A DNA stretch of 64,000 bases from Diaporthe sp. PMI_573 (GCA_021399435.1 JAJTUP010000072.1:124001-188000); one strand, 5' to 3'; counted from the first letter of the stretch, positions 31,810 through 43,634 are shown. Program-made: numbers and translations. Notes: generated from the sequence alone by a model not told the origin.

Positions 31810-32528
31810 ATGGGTCTCTTTCGTGACGACGGCAACATTGCTGGCCTGATCCACAGACCCGCGATGATAATCACCGACGACGACGCTACAACCGTCCACG
31901 GCGAAAGGTGCCGTATGCTTGAGCATTGTGAGTGCTGTAGCAATTGCCAAGTCCGCGAGCTGTATGTTCTGACTCTATTCCTTTCTTGCTGTTGTCTTTT
32001 ACACACTAATTTGATCATATTAGACAACTGCCAGCTACCACGAAGACTTTATACGAGTCCTGGACTTTGGCGTATCATCAGCCCACAGTGCACGTCAGCA
32101 CTCAACTTAAGAGCTTCTGTATTTTCCATTATCTTTGTACAATCACCACCGCTATACCAGGCCGAGTTATATTTGTCAAACCAAACACACAATTTGGCCA
32201 GAAGAAGCTCGCTGAGGTAGTGTCTTGTGTACAAGAGCAATATAAGCCAAGGTTCTTTGGTTTAGGAAATTATAACAAAGATATCAAAGCTCGACTGAGC
32301 CACCTGGACAGGACAGTCCAAGACGAGCTTTATAAGCTGATAAGGTACCGTACCGAAAACTTTAGTAGCATGTTCCCTCGGGGGGAGTATAAGATCGTTG
32401 TACTCCTGGAAGTCCCTGGCGGTAAGATGACTGATGCAGGAACTGGCGTGCAGTGCAACAGGCTGAGGCAAAACAAGGTATCACACGTGGAATATCGTGT
32501 TATTCTTCAAGGATCCTTATGTCCTTAA
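31810..32528 (+). CDS. Hypothetical protein, two-exon model
   Basis: ATG 31810 (MGLFRDDGNIAGLIHRPAM) runs to 31961, ending in a GTATGT donor. The second exon starts at 32024 after ATATTAG with matching phase and stays open to 32528, giving about 218 residues. The centre reads KPNTQFGQKKLAEVVSCVQ and is moderately basic. Codon pattern and phase agreement suggest a gene, but I recognise no domain and cannot exclude a remnant. No lesion is seen in the model. Confidence 0.35.
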
Positions 32529-32836
32529 GAAATTCGGGTGCGGCCAGTGAATATCCGAGCTTGTGGTCAGGATTAAGTAGCGGATGCTTTCTGATATCTC
32601 TAAGTCGCACTTGCTCATAGCTTTGACGAGTATTCACCTCGAGCGAAGCGCATGTTGCTTTGCGTAAAGGTGTCATAAGCAATAGCGGCACTTGTGCTTG
32701 CGTCTAGGATAAGCGCAAAAGCGGCAATCACTCTCGCGAGGCGGTCCTTTGTACCCGGACGGCACACTTGACCAAATCAAGCGTATGCTTCGACACCTGT
32801 AGCCTAGTGTACTAATATATGCGTGGAAGTATTGTG

Positions 32837-34790
32837 CAGTGATGTTATTGGATTGGATTGGAGCTGGATCCGAGCCCCGATCCAATCCAGTCCAGACGTG
32901 GGGACGGGCAGCCTCCAGGATATCCAGAACCGATCCAGTTCGTATTTTTACCCTTTTGGGACAATCAATGAGCCGCTGAATAAGCAGACTTGGAGTAGAA
33001 CTGTTCTTGTCCTTGGGTTATGACACCACCTAACTACGGAGCTCATGTTCTATAGCAACTTGCGTCTCCTGTATGTTCGACTTCTCACTTCCATCATCTT
33101 CGCCGCCTTCCTCTCCCTCACCCGGCCCATCCGCCCTAACTGTACTCCGTGCCTCACCCTCCATCAAACCGATGGCAGAGTCATCAAATGCCTTCTGCTC
33201 CGGGCGACCATACCAAGCTCGTAAGCACTCGCTGGCTTCAATGACGTCCATCCGGAGCCGTGAGCGATGATCTGTAAGGAGGAGCTTGGCGCTGCTAAAA
33301 AGGCGCTCACACTCATCCGACATGGGAGGCAGGGCTAAAACGTCCAGCGCCATACGAGCTAGGTCCGTCTGCGAGTGGTAACGCTCATTCCAGTACTGGA
33401 TGGGGTCGAATTCCTCGTCATCATTAAGGCCGATAACGTCACTGGTGATAAACTCATCGTAGTGATCGGTTGAGGGCAGTTCGGGGCTTGAATTAGGGCC
33501 GAGGTGGCGTAGTTTGAGACGCTTGTGGTTTCTCACTGAAGTAAACGATTTCTCTTTCGGTTCTGGGGCCTTAAAGACGTGGGTAGGAACTGGCGCGCCG
33601 TGGGCGAACTTGCCTTTGTATTCGTCAACCCAGAGCTCCTTAACTGCTCCAACGGCAGGTTGGATCCAGGCACGCTTATCATCACTGCCATTCCAAACCT
33701 GATAGTACCATTGGTTCTTAAGGCTTGGATTCAACGATATGGCGGCGTAGTAAGCGGGCGACTCATCGGCCTTGTTGTAGTACTTCTCGCATTTCTGCCA
33801 GGCAACTTCTGCAGCCGCAGCAAGCCAGTTATAGTCGTCGAATTCGTTCTGCTTATCCTGTCTATTCGGGCCACGCTTCCGCAGGGCGTCTTCGGCGAGC
33901 TGTTCAAACTTTCGCCGAGCAAGGTGGATTTCGTCCATAAGCCAGTCCAGCGATTGAAAATGATCTGCAAGAGTCCACTGTCTGCCTTCGTTCATTACTG
34001 TGGCCTCGTAGAATGTCTCAAGTTGGTCGTGGAGGTGGCCGAGTTCATCCCATTGCCGTGGGCTGAGGCGTTGGTCCAGGATGTCTCTGTCACTTTGTGG
34101 AGGCTCATATTGATCGCAGAAGAGCTGGATACGTTCTTTGACATTAAGAGCGCGTCCAATTGATAAGAAATAAGAATTCCAGCGCGTAGACTGACTTTGG
34201 ACAAGCTGCAACAAACTCCAACGTCAGTACTGAAACCGTAAGTGTAGGGCGCCGCGACTACCTTGCGACGCGCACAAGGGGAGCTTACCTCCAATCCGTC
34301 AAACGCAGCCAGATCGCCGCCAATTTGAATTGATCTGAAGAATTGGCGCCGTTGAGGGCTAGCTCTAATATATCGTACGATATTATGGAGCCTCCCAATT
34401 GCACCACGCTTCTTCCACAGCTCACGAATCCGTGTGTAGTCCCCTTCTCGATACGCAGAGTCCAGATCCTTGCAGGTCTTCGCAGCATCCTTTCCCATAA
34501 TAAACGCCTGGGCGCAGAGATTGACGATATGGCCGAAACACCGAAGGCGTCGTCGTACGCGATGTTTCCTGCTCATGTTCGGATAAAGAGCCCGCAGGAC
34601 CAGGTCGATGCATGCATCATTCGAACTTGCATTGTCTGCCATGAAATAACCAATCCGGCCACTTATCCCGTAGTCGTCAAATATTTGCAGGAGGACATCT
34701 GCCATATTCTCACCTGAATGTTCGCCAACCAGTTCACGAAGAGCCAGAACAACCGTTCTTCTCTTGCCACTTCTGTTGATAAACTGGCGT
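32837..34790 (-). mobile_element. 5'-truncated hAT element (hAT-E)
   Basis: The 3' end begins with CAGTGATG at 32837, resembling the CAGTGATC end of hAT-D. Near it are TTGGATTGGATTGG and its inverse CCAATCCAG, a subterminal palindromic cluster (32850-32900). The other end is lost: homology stops near 34785, within a few bases of the start codon of the HNWD gene. A remnant transposase gene fills most of it. Confidence 0.65.
33030..34790 (-). pseudogene. hAT transposase lacking its N-terminal part (hAT-E)
   Basis: Minus-strand exons about 34790-34289 and 34205-33030, joined by an 83-nt GT-AG intron in phase 0. Visible blocks: FINRSGKRRTVVLALREL, GYFMADNASSNDACIDL, RLRCFGHIVNLCAQAF, IGRLHNIVRYIRASPQRR, then STRWNSYF and the dimerisation domain (MSDECERLFSSAKLLLTDHR). 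No stop or frameshift is seen in the retained part. The zinc finger and the first catalytic region are missing because the copy is cut at the HNWD start. It is closest in the window to hAT-D. Confidence 0.8.
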
Positions 34791-34791
34791 G

Positions 34792-37700
34792 ATGCGGCTC
34801 CTGGAACGCGACGATATCGGCGGGTTCCGCCTGACGAAGCACCTCCCGAACGACGCGATCCCCGAGATTCCACCGTACGCTATACTTTCACATACATGGG
34901 GCGACGAGGAGGTCCTCCTCAAAGACCTGGTTGACGGTACGGCCAAGCAAAAGAAGGGCTATACCAAAATTCAGTTCTGTGGAGATCAAGCCTGGCGCGA
35001 TGAGTTAAAATACTTCTGGGTCGACACATGCTGTATCGATAAGTCCGACGCCGCCGAGCTTCAGCGCGCTCTCAACTCCATGTTTCAGTGGTATCGCAAC
35101 GCCGCAAAATGCTACGTCTATCTTGCAGACGTTTCAACCTACGGGCCGGATACTGATGGCAACTCTCACTGGAAACTGGCTTTTCGAAAATGCAAGTGGT
35201 TCACCCGTGGGTGGACCCTCCAGGAGCTGATCGCCCCAACGATTGTTGAATTCTTCTCCAAAGACGGCGAGCGGCTGGGAGACAAGAAGTCTCTGGAGCA
35301 GGAAATCCACAATATAACCGGAATACCCCTCAGAGCCCTACAGGGTTACCCGCTGTCTGATTTCAGCTTTGACGAACGGAAGGCGTGGACCAAGAAGCGA
35401 AACACCACACTTGAAGAAGACGAAGCGTACTCTTTATTCGGCATCTTCGACGTGCACATGCCGGTTCTCTACGGCGAAGGAAAACAGAAGGCATTCAAAC
35501 GGCTACAAGACAAGGTTCACGAGAACTACCTATGTCTGGCGAAGTTGTGGCCTGCTGAGCCGCGTGACCCGTCGGTCGAAAAGAAACGCATCGAGCTGGC
35601 AAAGGGCGGTCTGCTAGATGGCGCTTACCGCTGGGTTTTCGACAACCCTGACTTCAACCAATGGCGCCGCCTACCGGAGAGTCGCCTGCTTTGGGTCAAG
35701 GGGGATCCGGGGAAAGGGAAGACCATGTTGCTATGCGGCATCATCGACGAACTCGAGCGACCTATTATCGCTGACGGCGGCAACTTGGCATATTTCTTCT
35801 GTCAAGCCACCGACTTGCGCATCAACAACGCAACTGCCGTGCTGCGGGGAATAATCTACCTACTTGCCCGACGGCAACCACGACTCCTCTCGCATCTGCC
35901 CGAGAACTTATACGCCTCCGACGACGCAATGGCATGGATCACCCTGTCGAAGACTTTGTTGGAAATGCTAGAAGACCCGAACTTGAAGGTCACCTACTTA
36001 GTGATTGATGCTCTGGACGAATGTGTAATAGACCAACAGAAACTTCTCAACCTAATCGTCCAGATATCGTCCTCATCCACTCGTGTTAAATGGATCGTTT
36101 CTAGTCGCAATTGGGTACAGATCGAGGAACAGCTGGCGACTGTCGCGCAGCAGTCCAAACTCAGCCTCGAACTGAACGCCAAATCCGTCGCCGCCGCCGT
36201 CGAAGCGTTTATTCGGCACAAGGTTATGGACCTTTCACGACTGAAAAACTACGACAACAAGATGGAGGATGCCGTACATTGCTATCTCTCCAACGCAGAT
36301 GGGACCTTCCTCTGGGTGGCCTTGGTCTGCCAGGCACTCGCCGACCCGAAGGTTCGCAGATGGCAAACTCTAACCAAGTTACGCGCATTCCCCGCCGGAC
36401 TGGATTCTTTATATGCGCGAATGATGAAGTACATTGACAACTCGGACGATGCGGATCTTTGCAAGCGGATTCTTGCCACCACCACTGTTGTTCGCCGGCC
36501 CATCAGCCTTCGTGAACTTGTTACTCTTGTCGAAATGCCAGACGATATTTCAGATAATCCGGAGTACTTAGAAGAACTAATAAAGCTTTGCGGCTCCTTT
36601 CTGACTCTTCGACAGCAGGTTGTCTACTTCGTCCACCAATCAGCTAAAGACTTCCTACAGGGGAAGGCCGGGCACCAAGCTTCTCAAGAGGCTTTCAACT
36701 GGGTCTTCCCTCTGGGGATGGAAGATGTAAACCACATCATCTTCTCAAGATCGCTCAATACGATGTTTACGGTCTTGCAACGCGACATGTACGGTTTAAA
36801 GGCACCTGGATTCCCAATCGACGAGGTGCAAACGCCATCTTCCGACCCACTGGCCCCAGTACGGTACTCATGCGTCTTCTGGGTTGACCATCTCCGCGAC
36901 TCGATTTCCGATCAAGACATGCTGCAATGCAACACACTGGATGCGGTCCAGACCTTCCTTGAGAAGAAGTATCTTTACTGGCTCGAAGCTCTCAGTCTAC
37001 TCCGAGCTATGTCGGAGGGTATCATTGCCATAAGGCAACTTGAGGGCCTAATTGTAGGTATTTAGTTACTAACGCCAGAGAGCCATACTAACAGAGATGC
37101 AGGGGCGTACTGATCAAAGACCGCTAACGACCTTTGTTCGAGATGCACATCGGTTCGCTCTCTCCTACAGATGGATAATCGAGCAAGCTCCTCTTCAAGC
37201 GTACACATCAGCCCTCGTATTTGCACCAGGTTGCAGTCTGGTGAAAGAAAAATTTAAGGCGGAAGAACCTAGCTGGATCAGTACGAAGCCAGTAGTGGAA
37301 GCGGACTGGAATGCATACCTGCAGACGCTCGAAGGCCATGATGATTCGGTTAACTCAGTCGCCTTCTCAGCGGATGGCCAGCGGCTCGCGTCAGGTTCAG
37401 GCGACGATACCATCAAGATCTGGGATCCCGCCTCGGGGCAATACCTGCAGACGCTCAAAGGCCATGATAGCTGGGTTCTTTCGGTTGCCTTCTCAGCGGA
37501 TGGCCAGCGGCTCGCGTCAGGTTCAAGCGACGAGACCGTTAAGATCTGGGATCCCGCCTCGGGGCAATGCCTGCAGACGCTCAAAGGCCATAATAATTCG
37601 GTTCACTCAGTCGCCTTCTCAGCGGATGGCCAGCGGCTCGCGTCGGGTTCCGACGACGAGACCGTTAAGATCTGGGATCCCGCCTCGGGGCAATGCCTGC

Positions 37701-37936
37701 AGACGCTCAAAGGCCATGACTTCTGGGTTCACTCGGTCGCCTTCTCACTGGATGATTCAGGGAGATATAGGTATAGTTTGGGGAAGGACCAAACGTGGAT
37801 TATTTGTAACGGCCGGAACTTAATATGGTTACCACCGGAATACCGCCCATACTGTTCTGCCGTCCAAGGGCGGATGGTGGCTATTGGTTGTAAATCGGGA
37901 CGAGTCTTCACGATCGGTTTCTCGTGCGATGTCTAA
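34792..37936 (+). CDS. HET-NACHT-WD40 (HNWD) NLR-type incompatibility protein
   Basis: Exons 34792-37053 and 37097-37936 (43-nt intron with TACTAAC-like sites) give 1,033 residues. Domains: HET (residues about 25-230, with PYAILSHTWGDEE, FWVDTCCIDK, CKWFTRGWTLQELIAP), an effector that triggers cell death on activation; NACHT NTPase (Walker A GDPGKGKT at 304-311, Walker B VIDALDE at 404-410); and C-terminal WD40 repeats with a closing YCSAVQGRMVAIGCKSGRV segment. This is the architecture of het-d, het-e and het-r in Podospora, cytoplasmic receptors for non-self recognition. Only three full WD repeats plus a partial one are present; Podospora alleles usually have more. Intact. The first ATG touches hAT debris, so the native promoter seems lost or altered. 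Confidence 0.92.
37328..37760 (+). repeat. Homogenised 126-bp WD40 repeat array
   Basis: Three exact-period 126-bp (42-codon) units at 37328-37453, 37454-37579 and 37580-37705, then a partial fourth. They are nearly identical apart from a few codons: HDDSVN, HDSWVL, HNNSVH and HDFWVH at the same place, and G/S/D, D/E, I/V at later positions. Those variable sites correspond to the predicted ligand-facing surface of the propeller. Confidence 0.9.
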
Positions 37937-38188
37937 TTCGTGTCAAGCTCCTTTCATTCATCCTCTTTATTTCTTTTTTCTAGCTTGACACCAGAAGGGC
38001 CTGGGAGGATGGGTCAATTTATAGATATTTTGGGAGTTCTAGCATCTTCCTGTGGCGCTGATATAATATCACTTCGAGAGGCAAAATCAAGTTCGGAACT
38101 TTCCACTTGGAAGCCTAAGTGGCCCAATATTCTTGGTGGCGGTCGATGGCAGTCTGATTATTCTTATACCCTTCAGACAGCTCAAAGT
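37937..38188. other. 3' flank of the HNWD gene; short ORF
   Basis: An open frame from about 37985 (EGPGRMGQFIDILGVLASS) runs into the left end of the next hAT element. No domain is recognised. It may be a truncated host exon cut by that element. Confidence 0.3.
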
Positions 38189-41100
38189 CAGTGTGTCCAA
38201 TAGTCAGGTAACGGGAAAAATGGAGGTTGTAACGTACCTAACGGTTGGATTTCCAACTTTGTAACGTCCCTAACGGTTGAAAATAAGCCGTTAACGGCTT
38301 GTCAAACGTTAACTAACTGGTAACGGTTGGAATTTCCTAAATAGGTAACCCATGATAGAAACTCGTTGGTGCTGAAGGGGGTTTACACTAAATTAAGCTT
38401 TGCAAGCAATATATTCCCATGTTTCATTCAGGTTTTATCTTTCTCTCAACTTCTGATAAAGAACAATGTCCAAACTATAAAAAAAATCCGCCTATCGAGC
38501 CTCAGTATGCAAAGCACAGGTACAACTCTGCCGGTCTAGCCTCTGCTAGCGGAGTATCAGTCATACCGCCGTCACTGTGAGCACTAATCCAGCTAGCCCA
38601 TACCTATCCTGCTAGCATATCCCTCCGCCGCCGCTGCTCATGGCCGCGGCGTAACCAGTTCTTGAGACATTCGTTCGCTTCAATTGTGACAGATCCAAGC
38701 CGATTGCGTTCGTCGGTGATTAGGCGTTTGGACTGACTGAAGACACGTTCGCACTCGGCGCTCATAGCTGGGATAGAGAAAAGATCAAAAGCCATTTGGG
38801 TAAGGATCGGATAGGACTTCTCGCGCTCGCGCCACCAAGTCAGCGGCTCTTCGACAAAGGGTTCAACAACGTCTTCATCACAGAGGTAGCGCTCAAATTC
38901 GTCGACCATTCTGCGCCTCTTTCGCCTGTCGCTATTGCTATCTACATCAACGCTGCGGTCAAGCCTTCTATGTAGTTTGGAGCGGCCTAGCTCTGGCGTT
39001 TGCTGAGGTTGCTCAGTTTGCTGCGGAGGAGAAGCTGGCTCCGTAATGCTGTATTTTGTTGCATACTCGTTGTATAGCTGGCGGACGTCTGGCTCAACAG
39101 TGTCCACCCAGATCTCGTGTGATCGCCACTTATCCTTAAAGTAAAGCAGCTTGAAGCTTGGGACGAGACAAATCGCGGCACGGTAGTACGGTGTCTTTGC
39201 TGTCAAGTCGAAATATTTCATAGGCTTCGTGTAGCCAGCATCGAGTCCTGCAACATAGTAGTTAGAATAGGACCTAGGGTCTGCAGCAACTGCAGCTTTT
39301 TCTTCCTGCAGTAAGCCGTCAAGGATGTCCATCATCTCCAACGCCTGCCAAAGAGCGCCGTAGTTGCCGTGTATAGCATGGCCTTCCAGCTCGAGGGTAG
39401 CGTCTTTAAAGGGCTTTAGCAGAGCGACAAATCTCTGGATTTCCTCCCAATCGCTTCTCTTGAGGAAGTCCTGGCTCAAATCATAATCTGCGTCCCTCTC
39501 CCACTGTGCACAAAACAACTCAATTGCATTCCTAAGCTTAAGCGCGCGCTCAAGCATAGAGAAAGTTGAATTCCACCGGATCCCGCCGTCCTTGATAAGC
39601 TGTAGGCTGAAAAGCTCATCATCTTGCAGGGCCTCGGCTTGTAGAGTCTCGAAATGCTGTCGGCGCTGATCTGAGCGTGTAATGTAGCGAACAATATTAT
39701 GAACTTTGCCGATAACGCCTCGTTGCCGCCAGATCGAGAAGGATTCTTGGTCGTTACAACACTGGAGCTGTCGTTCGGCCTTACTCACACCTTTGCCATA
39801 GAGAATTGCCTTGACAACGAGGTTGATAACGTGGCCAGAACAGCGGAGTCGTCTCCAGTCCGGATCGAAACCAAATCGCGTAGCTAGTTGTAACACGGCG
39901 CGATCGTTATCCTTGGCGTTATCCATCATGAGACAACCAAGCTTCGGCTCGAGATCGTACTGCGTAACTACGCTAATAAGGCAATTTGCTATATTTTCGC
40001 CTGAGTGAGAACCATATAGCCGCGGGAGGCCGAGAAGAGCTTGATGATTGGTGTAGTCCACGCCTAGTAAGCGGAGGTTAAAAGTTGGATTAAGCCTTAT
40101 ATAATAAAACGTCTGAATAGTAAAGGGCATCACATATATATACGTACCTACAAAGTGCGCAACTACGCCGCAGAGGCTCATCCCACTAGTTGACGTCCAT
40201 AAGTCGCAGCTTAGGTGGACCGCACTCCTACATTCCTTCAACTCAACCTTCAAACTCTCCCTGCGTGTTTCAAATGCAGCCATTATCCAACTGCTCAGCG
40301 TCGTCGCGGACGTAGGGAGAAGCCGCTCTAACTCAGGCCTCCCATACGAGAGTAAGTCACACGTATCTCCGGCAGTTGCGCTTCGAAAGCTCACGTCGTG
40401 AGCAACAACCCAGTCCAGATACTGCTGCCTGTAGCCCTCCCCAGTAATAGGAGTCCGTAGTGGACCAAAGCTATTAGCCTTCTTACTTCGATCCCATGGG
40501 TTGGAAACCCGGATATGCTGAGGAACTTCGCCGTCCTCAGAAATGCCGTGTTTGTGCTTTAAATGGTAGGCGATCGCACTATTTCCGTTGTATTTAAATA
40601 TTGTAGAACAGTCGCTGCCAGTCTCATGGCATCTCCGACAAAGCCAGTACTGCTCATTTTCTGACTCGATATTGGCACCGTGGTCCCAAATCCAGGACTT
40701 CTTTGTCTTGCCGGTTGTACGCTTGTGCTTCATATAGTAGTGCGCATCGCTTAGACGTTTGTTGTTGTACTGGAGAGCACCCCAGCGAATTGGGAAGGCA
40801 CCATCGGCAAGAGGTCTCGGAGCTCGGACAGATGAAGGAGATGACAAGGGCCCAGTTGAAGGCGTGGTCGATTTCTTGGCAGAGGACTCGATTGATGGTT
40901 GGATTGAGAGCTCCGTAAATTGGTCTGCTGAACGCGACGATGACGGCGTGGAGGAGAAGGACGGGGCCGACATGGTGGTGTGTACTGCCGGAAATTTTCC
41001 GTTGTGCGTACGTGTAGGGAGCGTTGCTATATGCAAAAAGAGATGCTGAGTCTAGACGGGAGGGCAAGTTGAAGTTCGAACGGAGGCCGCCAAAACTCTC

Positions 41101-41461
41101 GCTAAGACGCGTTACGCGTCGCGCATCTGGCACGTCGAACGGAATGGCTCGGGACGGTCAGGTCGGGACAATCAAATGACAGGGATTAATGCGCTAAGCA
41201 AGGGGTTGAGAGACGCTGTGTTTGGGTTAGGATCTGAATAGGAAAAACTCGGTCTTTACATCGAGTTGAGATCCACTAATAGGTATCTGGGAGGGTTTTA
41301 GAAAACCCCCCTCTAAATCCAACCGTTAACTAGTTAACTGACAAGCTTATAACGTCCCTAACGGTTGAAATGAGGAACTTATAACGTCCCTAACGGTTGG
41401 TATTACGTAAGCCGTTAACTGGTCCGTTATCCAAATGGTTAACTGACTATTGGACACACTG
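38189..41461 (-). mobile_element. hAT element, copy 1 (hAT-F1), inverse of copy 2
   Basis: 3,273 bp, with a terminal repeat of at least 19 bp, CAGTGTGTCCAATAGTCAG, at 38189 and inverted ending at 41461. Subterminal regions carry many AACGGTT/AACCGTT and GTAACG motifs. Length and sequence look identical to the copy at 43635-46907 in opposite orientation. The 8-bp flanks differ (CTCAAAGT and GACCCTCT), so no target duplication is preserved. The right flank is a fragment of yet another hAT transposase. Confidence 0.88.
38604..40973 (-). CDS. hAT transposase of hAT-F1
   Basis: One open frame of 789 residues from ATG 40973. BED-like zinc finger (YWLCRRCHETGSDCS, IAYHLKHKHGI), core (VHLSCDLWTSTSGMSLCGVV, GCLMMDNAKDNDRAV, RLRCSGHVINLVVKAI), and dimerisation domain (MSAECERVFSQSKRLITDER). 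An 84-nt segment at 40064-40147 has GTACGT and CTTACTAG borders and looks like an intron that keeps the frame; splicing it would give 761 residues and restore the usual spacing of the family. The encoded protein is identical to that of hAT-F2. Probably functional. Confidence 0.88.
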   Translation of the reverse strand: MSAPSFSSTPSSSRSADQFTELSIQPSIESSAKKSTTPSTGPLSSPSSVRAPRPLADGAFPIRWGALQYNNKRLSDAHYYMKHKRTTGKTKKSWIWDHGANIESENEQYWLCRRCHETGSDCSTIFKYNGNSAIAYHLKHKHGISEDGEVPQHIRVSNPWDRSKKANSFGPLRTPITGEGYRQQYLDWVVAHDVSFRSATAGDTCDLLSYGRPELERLLPTSATTLSSWIMAAFETRRESLKVELKECRSAVHLSCDLWTSTSGMSLCGVVAHFVGTYIYVMPFTIQTFYYIRLNPTFNLRLLGVDYTNHQALLGLPRLYGSHSGENIANCLISVVTQYDLEPKLGCLMMDNAKDNDRAVLQLATRFGFDPDWRRLRCSGHVINLVVKAILYGKGVSKAERQLQCCNDQESFSIWRQRGVIGKVHNIVRYITRSDQRRQHFETLQAEALQDDELFSLQLIKDGGIRWNSTFSMLERALKLRNAIELFCAQWERDADYDLSQDFLKRSDWEEIQRFVALLKPFKDATLELEGHAIHGNYGALWQALEMMDILDGLLQEEKAAVAADPRSYSNYYVAGLDAGYTKPMKYFDLTAKTPYYRAAICLVPSFKLLYFKDKWRSHEIWVDTVEPDVRQLYNEYATKYSITEPASPPQQTEQPQQTPELGRSKLHRRLDRSVDVDSNSDRRKRRRMVDEFERYLCDEDVVEPFVEEPLTWWREREKSYPILTQMAFDLFSIPAMSAECERVFSQSKRLITDERNRLGSVTIEANECLKNWLRRGHEQRRRRDMLAG

Positions 41462-41705
41462 GACCCTCTTCCTCACCGACTTCGCTGTTTGGGTCATATC
41501 ATTAATCTGGCCGTAATGGAATTTCTCATAGGAAAGCGACCACCCACAACAGATTCCTACCATGGACCGTCCGACGAGGAAGTTGAGCAATGGAGAAATC
41601 GAGGGGCGATAGGCAAACTTCATAATATCGTCGTCTACATTACATGTTGCAGTTTGAAGGGACTGGAAAAAGGAGACGCACCCATTGTCGAGAACCCTAC
41701 GTAAC
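41462..41705 (+). pseudogene. Fragment of another hAT transposase
   Basis: Directly after hAT-F1, a frame encodes RLRCLGHIINLAVMEFLIG and RNRGAIGKLHNIVVYI, conserved central blocks of hAT transposases, then ends. It belongs to a copy distinct from hAT-F and is cut by the hAT-F1 end. The matching N-terminal part is not on the other side of hAT-F1. Confidence 0.75.
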
Positions 41706-41995
41706 AGACGTTCTAAGGCAATACTCAAAATAGGGATCAAATATAATAGAATGAGATACTACGATATTAGAAATGATAATACAAGCTTACGTAAATGGGT
41801 GGTAATTTCTTAGTCTATTCGTTGTTCAAGAATACTATCATCATCGCCCTGGCCATTATTCTCGCGACTATTGCCATGGTCATGGTCGTGGTCCATGTAA
41901 ACAACTCTGACTTCTCCGTCGACTGCGCCTGGCCCCGGGAACATAATGGCAGTCTGGTCAAGTCCTTGATGGTCGCATATCACGTATCGGCGGTA

Positions 41996-43634
41996 TTACT
42001 GGTACTTTTGGTGGAATGGATAGGCGCATTTCAGTCTGAAATGGTGGTGGCTATGATTGTAAGCGATACTTGATAGGATGAAAAATTTACAAGGAGGACT
42101 TACTGCTAAAGGGCTGTCCGTTGCAGTTGGCTTATACTGAATATCCTGTCCGTCTTCCCTCGGGACTTTCTCGATCTCCGATGGTGGCAGTTTAAATACG
42201 CCGCCCTGTCGCCGTAGCCGTTTCTCTAGGAACGGCAAGAACGACAGACGTGGATCAAACTCTGCAGGCTCAGCAGATTGATCAACGTTGAAACTAAGAG
42301 GCTTTGGTTGGGCTTGATTGTATATTTCACTATCCGCAGTCTCTGACACACAGATCGTAGAATAATCACTCTCTGACCTTTGGTCAATGCCCACAGGATG
42401 TCTTGAATTTATATCCTCTTTACACCATGTATATTGGATGGACTGATTAGAAACATCGACAAAATCTGCGTAGTCTTCCTTGGCTGGATCTGATCCTGAT
42501 ACTTTTAAAAAGTGTCCGATAATATTAGCCATCACCGAATTGGGCGACAGAGTATCTGCTGGGACAGAAGGGTATTTAATCTGGTTCTCCACCTCTTCAG
42601 ACTGCAGAGCTATGTATGCGCTCAAATAAGGCTTACCTGCCCTCCATGCTGGGCATTTCACATCATGCTGAGTATTGTCGCTCGTGACGGCTTGATGTGG
42701 ATCCGACTGAACTCTATCTCGTCCCCCTAGTTTGACGGTCCGAAATCCGAGATCATATGCTCTTTGTTGAAATCGCGGTATAGCGCTGCGTTGAACTTGT
42801 CCTACTAATCGACTGCCGTCCTTGCTACAGAGCGGGGATTCATAGCTAAGTTCCGCGAAGTTTTGCAGTGCGAATACAAGGAGTCTTGTGTACGCCATAT
42901 AAAACGCATCTTTGCCCAAATGATCGGGTGTATAGTGATGCTCATCTCCAATCTCGCAAATATGTCCCTCGCTTGGCTGGAAATGCCTTTTCAGCACATT
43001 CCTTAACGTCGGCTGGTTTCTGCGTCGGGATCGATCTGGCGCGATGAATTCCCAGATGGCCCTAACTGCGGGTGAAAAATACAGCATGTCCTTGTGAAGT
43101 GTCTCGATACTTGAAATACGCCGCCTCACTGCGCACACGCTCTAGGCTAAGGCGATCTTCTTCGTCAGTAATATCTGTGAAAACTTCGTTTGAGCTAAAC
43201 AAGTCCCGGATAGCGGCAAGGTCCTCGTGATAAGTTGGGAAGAGTTTTTCCAGTCTACGAACAGTATCCACATCGACAGCGTTAGCGAAAGTATCAACAC
43301 CTAAGGTGATGAAGTCCCACGTTTGATAGACGCATGCGAGATAATGGATGATCTCTTCATCGCAATGCAAGGCTCTATGCTTATGCAAGTTGCCAAGTTG
43401 TAGGCCATCCCATAGACCGGGAAATCGGAGGAGTCTGTTTAATGCCTGCACGATCTCGGTATTTCGCAAAAATTTCGTGAGAATGTCTTCCTTGCACTTG
43501 CTGATATGGCTCAGCCATCCCTTCCGATCTGTTTCTGCCGCGCCTGGGTTCAGCTGGATCTGACGATAAACCTCACCGGCTGTATATGGCGCTTCAAATG
43601 AATAAGAATTCGCAACACTCCGGAAAGTCGAATG
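41996..43634 (-). pseudogene. DUF3723-like protein gene, disrupted by hAT-F2
   Basis: Minus-strand frames 43634 to about 43080 and about 43130-41996 form one protein. The first part has AGEVYRQIQLNPG, RLLRFPGLWDGLQLGNLHKHRALHCDEEI and a VDVDTVRRLEKLFP block, which I recognise as resembling the fungal DUF3723 family. The second holds AVRAIWEFIAPDRSRR and a long hydrophilic tail. The two parts need a single-base frameshift near 43080-43130. The 5' end is interrupted by hAT-F2 at 43635; the GTCGAATG target copy beyond the element at 46908 continues the same frame for a few codons. Function of the family is unknown. It is frequent in accessory genomic regions. Confidence 0.6.

Noticed and set aside
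41795..42073. Plus-strand ORF with a membrane-like N-terminus
   Set aside because: Largely antisense to the 3' end of the DUF3723-like gene and its flank; no family recognised, so treated as a shadow.
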